DNA of 38,309 nt, taken from the NCBI GenBank assembly GCA_964600865.1, contig CAZRJP010000004.1:1-38309 (forward strand), written 5' to 3'. The notes beneath the pieces are model-generated. The model saw nothing but the letters and a program-made list of their open reading frames with translations. It was not told where the DNA came from and searched no databases. A program made the translations under genes and the position numbers. This document shows positions 25,753 through 31,812 of the stretch, piece by piece. The stretch's first letter is position 1, and each line of letters starts with the position of its first letter. Origin of the DNA: WJLC01 sp964600865. GTDB taxonomy: Archaea > Nanobdellota > Nanobdellia > Pacearchaeales > GW2011-AR1.

Positions 25753-27153
25753 ATGAAAAAACCTAAGAAAGGAGAAGTTAGAAAACCAACTAAAACAATA
25801 TCAGGAATTACTCCAGTAGCAGTTATGCTTCCTCCTAGAAAGTGTGAACATGGTTGTTGTGTTTATTGTCCTAATTTAGATGTTCCTCAATCTTATACTC
25901 CAAAAAGTCCGGTGGTATTAAGAGCTTCAAAAGTTGGTTTTGATAGTTTTAAACAAGTTAAAGGTAGAATAAATGCATTTAAGGCGATGAATCATCCCAC
26001 AGAAAAAATAGAGTTAATTATTATGGGAGGAACATTTTTAGAGTATTCTAAGGAGTTTCAATATAAATTTGTTAAGGGTTGCTATGATGCTATGAATGGT
26101 AAAAAATCTAAGAATTTAGAAGAAGCAAAAAAGTTTAATGAAAGTGCAAAACATAGATGTGTTGCCTTATGTATTGAAACAAGGCCAGATAAATGTATGC
26201 AGTTTATTGATAGAATGAGGGAATTTGGATGTACTAGGGTTGAATTAGGTGTTCAGATTATTGATGATGAGATTTATAAAAAGGTTAAGAGAGGTCATAC
26301 TGTAAAAGATGTTATAAATACTACTAGAGAATTGAAAAATGCTGGATTTAAAGTAGGATATCATATTATGCCTGGATTGCCAGGAAGTAATTTTAAGAAA
26401 GATTTGAAATTATTTAAGAAGATTTTTTCTGATGAGAGATTTAAACCAGACCAACTTAAATTATATCCTTGTCAGGTTATGCCTAATAGTGAATTAGAAG
26501 AGTGGTATTTTAATGGAAAGTATAAACCATATCCTAAAGAAAAAATTCAAAAATTATTACTTAAAATGCTTAAGAATGTTCCAAGATATTGTAGAGTTAT
26601 GAGGGTTATGAGAGAAATACCTCCTGAGTTTATGACCGCTGGAACTAAGAGAATTGATTTAAGAAATGAAATTGAAAAGGAATTAAGAGAAAAAAATGCT
26701 AATCTTAAAGAGATTAGATATAGAGAAATAGGATTCGCTTTAAGGCATAAGAAAAAAGAAGATATTAATCAGGATTTAAGGTTAAAAATTACAAAGTATG
26801 ATTCTTCTAATGGAAGAGAGTATTTTTTAGAAATTGTTAATAAAAATAATATTTTATTTGGTTTGTTGAGATTAAGAATTTTTGGAGAAGGAGATGATAG
26901 GAGTGCTATTATTCGTGAAGTGCATGTTTATGGAAAGGTATTAAATATAGGAAAAAAATCTGAAAAAGAGATAATTGCACAGCATAAAGGTTTAGGAAAG
27001 CAGTTAATTGGTAAGGCAGAGAGTATTATGAAGGAAGAAAAAATAGGTAAATTAAAAGTAATTTCTGGTGTTGGAGTTAGAGAGTATTATAAGAAACTTG
27101 GATATAAGCTTGAAAGTGAAGAAAAAGGAGAGTATATGGTTAAAAGCATATAA
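25753..27153 (+). CDS. elp3: Elp3, tRNA wobble-uridine carboxymethyltransferase
   Basis: 466 residues. A radical SAM domain carries KCEHGCCVYCPNLDVPQSY with the cluster Cys, then IIMGGTFLEY, CIETRPD, RVELGVQIIDDEIYKKVKRGHT and HIMPGLPGS. A C-terminal GNAT acetyltransferase domain ends QHKGLGKQLIGKAE and YYKKLGYKLE, with the acetyl-CoA loop. It makes cm5U34 in tRNA from acetyl-CoA. The protein starts at KPTKTISGITPVAVM, a point preceded by tens of residues in most archaeal Elp3 proteins, so the N-terminal tRNA-binding extension appears to be missing. A Trm9-like gene is divergent next door. Confidence 0.93.
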   Translation: MKKPKKGEVRKPTKTISGITPVAVMLPPRKCEHGCCVYCPNLDVPQSYTPKSPVVLRASKVGFDSFKQVKGRINAFKAMNHPTEKIELIIMGGTFLEYSKEFQYKFVKGCYDAMNGKKSKNLEEAKKFNESAKHRCVALCIETRPDKCMQFIDRMREFGCTRVELGVQIIDDEIYKKVKRGHTVKDVINTTRELKNAGFKVGYHIMPGLPGSNFKKDLKLFKKIFSDERFKPDQLKLYPCQVMPNSELEEWYFNGKYKPYPKEKIQKLLLKMLKNVPRYCRVMRVMREIPPEFMTAGTKRIDLRNEIEKELREKNANLKEIRYREIGFALRHKKKEDINQDLRLKITKYDSSNGREYFLEIVNKNNILFGLLRLRIFGEGDDRSAIIREVHVYGKVLNIGKKSEKEIIAQHKGLGKQLIGKAESIMKEEKIGKLKVISGVGVREYYKKLGYKLESEEKGEYMVKSI

Positions 27154-27191
27154 TTGAATATATATTTTTAATTATAATTAAAAAGTAAGAG

Positions 27192-27212
27192 TTTCTATTG
27201 AGAATAGAAACT
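27192..27212. terminator. Hairpin downstream of elp3
   Basis: GTTTCTATT-GAG-AATAGAAAC, a perfect 9-base stem with a 3-base loop, 38 bases after the elp3 stop. No T-run follows, so it may instead be a processing or protection structure. Confidence 0.4.
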
Positions 27213-27256
27213 TCTTCCATTAGTAATAGAAAGATTTGTATGTTTTATTTTATATG

Positions 27257-27358
27257 TAGTCTATTGTGGGACAAATAGGAGGATGTTTCGTTTCCCTTTA
27301 AATTACTTATCATTTCTCTTGTTGTTGCTGTTTTTAATTTATAATTATTATAGAGGTT
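27257..27358 (-). repeat. Dispersed repeat copy 1, gene-tail relic
   Basis: About 96% identical to 29591-29693 and more distantly related to 30728-30826. On the minus strand it reads NNYKLKTATTREMISNLKG and ETSSYLSHNRL, the C-terminal end of an unrecognised small protein family. The minus-strand ORF covering it (27245-27484) has no recognisable start region and overlaps the next gene. Between it and that gene, 27379-27401 holds a GTGCCCT/AGGGCAC hairpin. Confidence 0.65.
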
Positions 27359-27464
27359 GAATATATTTGTTAGGATGTGCCCTATTTCAGTCAGGGCACT
27401 TACCATTCTAGCGAGAATTGAGTAAGACCAATAATTTTTTAATCTTGCTTTTCTTTTAACTAAT

Positions 27465-27674
27465 ATGAAAATAGTGTTTACCAAACATGCTGAAAATAGA
27501 CTAGAGAAAAGAAAAATTACAAAAAGAGAAGTTAGAGATTCAATTAAGCAGGCTGATAAGACCGAGAAGAAAGATAATAAATATTATATTAGAAAGAATA
27601 TTGGAAGAGGTAAAATAGAGATTGTTTACGAAAAGGATAAATATATAAAAGTTATTACAGTTTATTGGATATAG
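27465..27674 (+). CDS. DUF4258-type RelE-like toxin
   Basis: 69 residues: MKIVFTKHAENRLEKRKITKREVRDSI, the His-Ala-x-x-R-(x)4-R pattern of DUF4258, followed by YYIRKNIGRGKIEIVYEKD and IKVITVYWI, a compact RelE-like sheet. It is followed after 58 bases by a DUF2283 gene, the known partner of this family in type II modules. Ribonuclease activity is inferred from family. Confidence 0.75.
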   Translation: MKIVFTKHAENRLEKRKITKREVRDSIKQADKTEKKDNKYYIRKNIGRGKIEIVYEKDKYIKVITVYWI

Positions 27675-27732
27675 ATAACGTAAACTAAATTTTCAATAAT
27701 TAAAATTATAAAAAATATAAAGTCCAGGTAAA

Positions 27733-27942
27733 ATGAAAATAGAATTTGATAAAGAAGCTGATGCACTGTATATAGAATTTTCTAGTAAAGAATTTGCTAA
27801 AAATAAAAAGATAGATGACTCGACAATTATTGACTTGGATAAAGAAGGAAACATAATTGGCATTGAGCTATTAAATGTGAGTGAAAAACTGCCTAAAGAA
27901 GCTCTTTCTGATATTAATGTTAAAAACCTGATGACTGCTTGA
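27733..27942 (+). CDS. DUF2283 antitoxin-like protein
   Basis: 69 residues: MKIEFDKEADALYIEFS, then STIIDLDKEGNIIGIELLNVSEKLP, the canonical DUF2283 pattern. It is small and acidic and commonly encoded next to DUF4258. The order here is toxin first, then antitoxin. The gene ends at the border of a decayed intergenic stretch (27943-28455). Confidence 0.8.
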   Translation: MKIEFDKEADALYIEFSSKEFAKNKKIDDSTIIDLDKEGNIIGIELLNVSEKLPKEALSDINVKNLMTA

Positions 27943-28020
27943 GTAAAGTATATTGCAACAAAACAACAAGTGCGCTCTTTTCATACAGACAGAAAGTACT
28001 CAGTTTAGAAAAATCTTTGA

Positions 28021-28116
28021 TTAATCTATATCTAAAACTCTCTCATAATTATTATAACTCTGATTAGCGACTTCTTCTCTTTCTCTATCTTTAAACCTTC
28101 GCTATCTTAATGCCAT
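28021..28116 (-). pseudogene. Small ORF relic with in-frame stop
   Basis: Minus strand from the ATG at 28116: MALR, a TAG stop at codon 5, then RRFKDREREEVANQSYNNYE to a TAA at 28021. The composition looks coding, but the frame is interrupted. It lies just after the relic at 28138-28275 on the same strand, so both may be remains of one small operon. Confidence 0.35.
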
Positions 28117-28137
28117 TTTCTTGTTTTTTATGCTATT

Positions 28138-28275
28138 TTAAATCAGCCCTCTTATTATTTCCTCAGTTCCAGAAACCAATAAATGTTTGACTTTATCTTT
28201 TTTTTCAAACTTTTTTGTGTTTAATTTATTCAGCATTTCAACTATTGTTTTTCCTTTTAATTTATAATTATATTT
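28138..28275 (-). pseudogene. 5'-truncated gene-tail relic
   Basis: Minus strand, no start: NYKLKGKTIVEMLNKLNTKK, then KVKHLLVSGTEEIIRGLI and a stop. The YKLK-(K/T)-x-T-x-x-EM(L/I) core matches the tails in the dispersed repeats at 27257, 29591 and 30728, so all four are probably C-terminal remains of one small gene family. Confidence 0.4.
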
Positions 28276-28315
28276 AGTATGTGGGTTAGTAATTGTGATA
28301 ATTTATATTGCTATT

Positions 28316-28332
28316 TGTTATGATATATAACA
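28316..28332. promoter_or_regulatory. Palindromic site 1 before HEPN/MNT/histone operon
   Basis: TGTTATGATATATAACA: perfect TGTTAT/ATAACA arms around 5 bases. An identical-arm site lies 66 bases downstream. Together they form a candidate operator for the operon starting at 28456. Confidence 0.55.
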
Positions 28333-28381
28333 TAAATGTTATTATTTAGGTTTTTTGTTATACTATAAAAACCATTATATA

Positions 28382-28398
28382 TGTTATAAAACATAACA
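28382..28398. promoter_or_regulatory. Palindromic site 2 before HEPN/MNT/histone operon
   Basis: TGTTATAAAACATAACA: same arms and same 5-base spacer as site 1, 58 bases before the HEPN gene ATG. The 66-base centre-to-centre spacing is roughly six helical turns, so both could face one side of the DNA. Confidence 0.55.
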
Positions 28399-28432
28399 GA
28401 AAACCTTAAAAACTATGTTTTTGTTATTTAAT

Positions 28433-28459
28433 ATGGATAGAGAAGAGTATAAAAAATGA
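28433..28459 (+). other. Possible leader ORF before HEPN gene
   Basis: ATG at 28433 reads MDREEYKK and stops at TGA 28457-28459, overlapping the HEPN gene ATG as ATGA. It may be a leader for coupled translation or the remnant of an alternative start. Evidence is positional only. Confidence 0.25.
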
Positions 28460-28824
28460 CAGAAGAGAATAAAGATAAAAATCAGGAAATGAAAGAGATT
28501 TTAAGAGAGAATGTTAATGAATATTACAGAAACGGTAGTAATGCCCACAAGAGAGGAGAATACAATAGTTCTGTTACATTATTTTTCAAAGCTATATCTG
28601 GCTTGTGTGACTTATTCTTGTTAGATAAAGAGGGTAAAATTCCTAGTAGCCATTTAGAAAGGTTTAGAATATTAGAATCTAGTTATCCGAAGATATATAG
28701 GATCATAGATAAGGACTTTCCTTTTTACCAAAGTAGTTACTATTCAAAATTAAATAAAGAAACTTCCGAGTTGTTGAAAGAAGATGCCCAAAGACTATCT
28801 AAAATTATTGGAATCGAAATGTAA
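28456..28824 (+). CDS. HEPN-domain protein
   Basis: 122 residues, helical. YRNGSNAHKRGEYNSSVTLFFKAISGLCDLFLL is the typical first HEPN helix pair, and the rest forms two more helices ending KEDAQRLSKIIGIE. The R-x(4-6)-H ribonuclease motif of toxic HEPN proteins is not visible, so this may be the non-catalytic, substrate-binding type. It overlaps the nucleotidyltransferase gene by 41 bases, the usual linkage of HEPN/MNT pairs. Confidence 0.7.
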   Translation: MTEENKDKNQEMKEILRENVNEYYRNGSNAHKRGEYNSSVTLFFKAISGLCDLFLLDKEGKIPSSHLERFRILESSYPKIYRIIDKDFPFYQSSYYSKLNKETSELLKEDAQRLSKIIGIEM

Positions 28825-29362
28825 GAAATTTGCAGAACAAAATAACTTGTTTGATGTTGTTTTATACGGCTCATCAGTTAAAGGAAAAGAAAAACCTAGA
28901 GATATCGACCTTCTATTGATATTTGAAAATGAAAAACTAAAAAAGAGGGCAGAGAAAGGTCAGGAATTGAAAGAAGGATTGAAGAATAAAAAAATATCTA
29001 AAATTGATGTCAAGACAATAAACTTGAAGGAGATATTTGAAAAAGAGTTTTTAGCAAGGCAGGGTGTTTTGAGTGAAGGATATAGTTTGATTGATGATGA
29101 TTATTTCTCAAGGAAAATAGGATTTAAGGGAAATATGTTATTTAGTTATCGACTTAGTAAATTAAATCATAATGAAAAGACTAAGTTTACCTATGCTTTA
29201 AGTGGAAGGAATAGTGAAGGCATGTTAAATAAGGTAGGGGGAGAATCAGTAGGAAGAGGGGCAGTATTAATCCCTATAAAAAATAGCATTAAATTTAAGA
29301 ATTTCCTAGATAAATGGAATGTTGATTACGAACAAAAAACTTTACTAGTTTCCATAATATGA
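28784..29362 (+). CDS. MNT-type nucleotidyltransferase with C-terminal extension
   Basis: 192 residues. The minimal nucleotidyltransferase signature VVLYGSSVKGKEKPRDIDLLLIF has the GS and D-x-D metal ligands, with a third Asp in KIDVKTIN. In HEPN/MNT systems this enzyme adds nucleotides to the HEPN partner and neutralises it. The core of about 100 residues is followed by an extra domain (residues 105-192: GFKGNMLFSYRLSKLNHNEK, YALSGRNSEGMLNKVGG, GRGAVLIPIKN) not found in minimal MNTs. The stop overlaps the ATG of the histone-fold gene (ATGA). Confidence 0.75.
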   Translation: MPKDYLKLLESKCKKFAEQNNLFDVVLYGSSVKGKEKPRDIDLLLIFENEKLKKRAEKGQELKEGLKNKKISKIDVKTINLKEIFEKEFLARQGVLSEGYSLIDDDYFSRKIGFKGNMLFSYRLSKLNHNEKTKFTYALSGRNSEGMLNKVGGESVGRGAVLIPIKNSIKFKNFLDKWNVDYEQKTLLVSII

Positions 29363-29544
29363 TATCTAAAAAAAGAATAAAGGAAGAAGCTGGAAAGAAG
29401 GGTAAAAAGATTGGAAAGAAATCCATAAAAGAGATTGAAAATATATTAAGACAGGAGCTTGGAGATATTATAAGAATGGCTAGCGATAGAGCAGATTTTT
29501 CAGGAAGAAAAACTATTAAGAAAGAAGATATAGATTATGATTAA
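29359..29544 (+). CDS. Histone-fold protein, third gene of HEPN/MNT operon
   Basis: 61 residues. It aligns without gaps to archaeal histones such as HMfB: KRIKEEAGKKGKKIGKKSIK with helix 1 and loop, IENILRQELGDIIRMASDRA as the long helix 2, and FSGRKTIKKEDI as loop 2 with the DNA-contacting RKT, then a helix 3 cut short (EDIDYD). The ATGA overlap with the nucleotidyltransferase gene argues it belongs to the same operon and function. It could dimerise and bind the palindromes upstream, or protect DNA as a regulatory subunit. The role is inferred. Confidence 0.65.
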   Translation: MISKKRIKEEAGKKGKKIGKKSIKEIENILRQELGDIIRMASDRADFSGRKTIKKEDIDYD

Positions 29545-29590
29545 TTTCATACTCCTCTCAATGCTAAAATAGTAAGCACCCTGACCGAGC

Positions 29591-29693
29591 TAGTCTATTG
29601 TGGGACAAATAGGAGGATGTTTCGTTTTCCCTTTAAATTACTTATCATTTCTCTTTTTGTTGCTGTTTTTAATTTATAATTATTGTCGAGGTT
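29591..29693 (-). repeat. Dispersed repeat copy 2
   Basis: Near-identical to 27257-27358 (one base insertion and about three substitutions). The insertion in the T-run of CGTTTTCCC breaks the minus-strand reading frame (YKLKTATKREMISNLKGK, then ETSSYLSHNRL in another frame), marking it as decayed. It ends 14 bases before the Fic cassette. Confidence 0.65.
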
Positions 29694-29706
29694 TAGCATA
29701 TGGGTT

Positions 29707-30701
29707 AGGTGACCACAAAATAAAAAGATATTTAAATCGTGGTCACCTATTATTTTTAGTATGTTTATAGAAAAAAGAAAAACCAAGACAGGAATAAAAT
29801 ACTATCTGACCCATTCTTATAGAAAGAAAGGCAAGGTAAAGAAAATTAGGAAGTATTTAGGCAAAGACCTCTCTAAAAAAGAATTAAAAAAAGAGAGGGA
29901 GGAAGCCAAAAAAGAATTAAAAAAAGAGATCAAGCAGATTAGAATAGAGATATTTAATTTTACTCTTAAATCTGAAGAGGTAGATAAACTAAATAATCTT
30001 TCTGAAGTCGAAATCAAACATTTGGATAAATCAGACTGGAAAAAGTTTGAAGAGGATTTTGTTTATAATACAAATGCTATTGAAGGCTCGACAGTTAGAT
30101 TAGATGAAGTTAAAACTATTCTCCAGAAAAAACCAAAAACTACAGACCCAGAAGAAAAAGAAACTATTAATGTTTTAGAAGCCATAGAATTTATTAAAAA
30201 TAATCAAGACAGAGATTTGTCCTTAGGATTAATAAAAAAACTTCATCAAATTTGCTTTAAAGGGTCTAAGTCTTTCGCAGGTCGACTAAGAGATAAAGAA
30301 GTTGTTATCAGAAATGCAAAAGGAGAAATAATCCACAGAGGAGTTCCTTCAGAGGAAGTTAAAGATTATTTGAAAGAAATGATTGAGTGGTATAAAGAAA
30401 ATAAAGATAAGTTTAAGCTAATTGTTTTAGCTGCTTTAATCCATAACCAATTTGAACATATCCATCCTTTTGAAGATGGTAATGGTAGAGTTGGGAGGCT
30501 ATTATTAAATTTTGTATTGTTGAAGAATGATTATCCCCCGATTAATATATCTTGAAGATAGGAAAGAATATTATGACTGTTTAAAACAGTATTCTGATAA
30601 ACACAAGGTAGAACCAACTGTAAGATTTTTGGTTAAGCAGTATAAAAAGACATTAAAAAAGGAGACCACAGATTCAGGAAAATAGATTTTTGTGGTCACC
30701 T
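29707..30701. mobile_element. Fic cassette bounded by terminal inverted repeats
   Basis: AGGTGACCACAAAA at 29707-29720 is repeated as its exact reverse complement at 30688-30701, 995 bases apart, enclosing only the fic gene and its promoter. A third, inverted copy GTGGTCACCT lies inside the left end (29739-29748), so GTGGTCACCTATT also occurs as a direct repeat at 29739 and 30692. No transposase is inside, so the unit would depend on an enzyme in trans, as MITE-like cassettes do. No clear target-site duplication was found. Confidence 0.45.
29761..30555 (+). CDS. Fic-domain AMPylase-like protein, frameshifted near C-terminus
   Basis: 264 residues before the stop. The Fic core motif HPFEDGNGRVGR is complete (catalytic His-235). 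An N-terminal inhibitory motif TNAIEGS fits class II (S/T-x-x-x-E-G), which self-restrains AMP transfer. The first 45 residues are a basic YYLTHSYRKKGKVKKIRKYLGK module. The protein ends abruptly at INIS. In another frame the sequence continues LEDRKEYYDCLKQYSDKHK and VEPTVRFLVKQYKKTLKKE to TAG at 30685, the usual Fic C-terminus. One extra C in the CCCCC run near 30536 would explain the shift. The core catalytic part may still work. Confidence 0.8.
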   Translation: MFIEKRKTKTGIKYYLTHSYRKKGKVKKIRKYLGKDLSKKELKKEREEAKKELKKEIKQIRIEIFNFTLKSEEVDKLNNLSEVEIKHLDKSDWKKFEEDFVYNTNAIEGSTVRLDEVKTILQKKPKTTDPEEKETINVLEAIEFIKNNQDRDLSLGLIKKLHQICFKGSKSFAGRLRDKEVVIRNAKGEIIHRGVPSEEVKDYLKEMIEWYKENKDKFKLIVLAALIHNQFEHIHPFEDGNGRVGRLLLNFVLLKNDYPPINIS

Positions 30702-30727
30702 ATTCAGCGCCCTGATTGATTAACCTA

Positions 30728-30826
30728 TCTTTATGGGTCAAATCAGGAGATGTTTCCTTGCCTTTTAATTTCTTTAGCATCTCTCTTGTTGTGGCTCTTT
30801 TTAATTTATAAATATTGTCAGAGTTA
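30728..30826 (-). repeat. Dispersed repeat copy 3
   Basis: The most diverged copy. On the minus strand it keeps an open reading DNIYKLKRATTREMLKKLKG, KETSPDLTHKDRLINQGAE and a stop at the edge of the Fic cassette. Copies 2 and 3 flank that cassette in the same orientation. Confidence 0.55.
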
Positions 30827-30859
30827 GTGGATATGGTATAAAATTTTTTCAATAAAATG

Positions 30860-31207
30860 TTATCCTAAATCTAAACTAATTTTAATAGCCAAATCTATTT
30901 CTTTCATAATCTCATTATCTAGGGGAGAAATTTTTTTAATAATTCTTTTCTTATCTATGACCTTTATTTGATTAAGTAAAACTGTTGAATCTTTATCAAG
31001 TTTTGAATCTTTTTTGTCAAGAAACACATTTGTTGGGTATTCTTTACTAAATTTTTTTGAAGTAATTGGGGCAATTATGGTGGTTGGGCTATATTTATTT
31101 CCTAAATCATTTTGTATAATAACTGAAGGTCTTACTCCTCCTTGTTCACTACCTTTTATAGGTTCTAGATTTACAAGTACAATATCCCCTCTTTTTATTT
31201 TTACCAT
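30860..31207 (-). CDS. mazF: MazF-type endoribonuclease toxin
   Basis: 115 residues from the ATG at 31207, which overlaps the antitoxin stop; a TTG two codons upstream is less likely. VKIKRGDIVLVNLEPIKGSEQGGVRPSVIIQND is the canonical MazF/PemK start with the catalytic Arg, followed by TTIIAPITSKK and STVLLNQIKVIDKKRI. It is a full-length, apparently intact mRNA interferase, unlike the shortened PemK relative at 24182. Confidence 0.9.
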   Translation of the reverse strand: MVKIKRGDIVLVNLEPIKGSEQGGVRPSVIIQNDLGNKYSPTTIIAPITSKKFSKEYPTNVFLDKKDSKLDKDSTVLLNQIKVIDKKRIIKKISPLDNEIMKEIDLAIKISLDLG

Positions 31208-31431
31208 TTCCAATCAAAATCCTCTTCTATAGCTTCGAACTCTTTGGTAATTTTAATGCTTTTTTCTGCCATTTTTTTATAGCCTTCTATTATTAACTCT
31301 TTTTTTTGCCTTCTTTGCTTCTCTAATTGGTCCATCATTTTAACTATTGTTTCTTCATATGTTTCTTTTTTAGATTTTAATCTGTCTAAGGCATTCTTTA
31401 CATTTTTGTTAAGTTGAATTGTGGTAACCAT
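31201..31431 (-). CDS. RHH-like antitoxin partner of MazF
   Basis: 76 residues: MVTTIQLNKNVKNALDRLKSKKETYEETIVKMMDQLE, the same ribbon-helix-helix-like head as the antitoxins at 23962 and 24793, with a different acidic tail ending EEDFDWKW. The tail presumably determines the toxin bound. Confidence 0.8.
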   Translation of the reverse strand: MVTTIQLNKNVKNALDRLKSKKETYEETIVKMMDQLEKQRRQKKELIIEGYKKMAEKSIKITKEFEAIEEDFDWKW

Positions 31432-31444
31432 CTTGTCACTATAG

Positions 31445-31460
31445 ATAAACTATAGTTTAT
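31445..31460. promoter_or_regulatory. Palindromic operator candidate before RHH/MazF
   Basis: ATAAACTATAGTTTAT is a perfect 16-base palindrome centred 21 bases before the antitoxin ATG. It overlaps the TTTATAAA TATA box, and a second ACTATAG half-site lies next to it at 31438-31444. A repressor bound here would block transcription start. Confidence 0.5.
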
Positions 31461-31505
31461 AAATATTTTGATTTTAATTTTCAACTATATCATGAAAAAT
31501 TAGAA

Positions 31506-31578
31506 CGCCCCCGCCGAGATTCGAACTCGGGTCACTGCCTTGAAAGGGCAGCATACTTGGCCTCTGTACTACGGGGGC
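31506..31578 (-). tRNA. tRNA-Glu (UUC)
   Basis: Complete cloverleaf on the minus strand: acceptor GCCCCCG/CGGGGGC, D arm GTAC/GTAT, anticodon stem CTGCC/GGCAG with loop CTTTCAA (anticodon TTC), T arm CCGAG-TTCGAAT-CTCGG. The discriminator is G and CCA is not encoded. No intron. Confidence 0.95.
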
Positions 31579-31647
31579 ATATAGAAAATAAATGTCCAAT
31601 TAGTTTTTAAACCTAATGTTTATAAAATATAATCTCCCATTTTAGGT

Positions 31648-31800
31648 ATGCCAAAGAAATTTGATAGATGTGTTGAGAAGGTTAGTAAGAAGATAAAAAA
31701 AGGTGAGGTTAAAAAGACCTATAAGGACAAGAAAACAGGTAAGAGAAAGAAGTCAAATGCATATGCAATATGCAGAGCTAAATCTAAAAATAAAAAATAA
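31648..31800 (+). CDS. Small basic 50-residue protein
   Basis: ATG at 31648 to TAA at 31800: MPKKFDRCVEKVSKKIKKGE, a Lys-rich middle, then SNAYAICRAKSK. The F-D-R-C-V-x-x-V start and Y-A-I-C end match a small protein pattern common in archaea and phages, with two conserved Cys. Function is not established. A TTTATAAAAT box about 25 bases upstream supports expression. Confidence 0.6.
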   Translation: MPKKFDRCVEKVSKKIKKGEVKKTYKDKKTGKRKKSNAYAICRAKSKNKK

Positions 31801-31812
31801 AAAAAGAAAGAA

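Noticed and set aside
27245..27484. Minus-strand reading frame of 79 codons
   Set aside because: It spans a dispersed repeat and overlaps the DUF4258 gene start; only the tail segment is shared with other copies, so it is treated as a relic.
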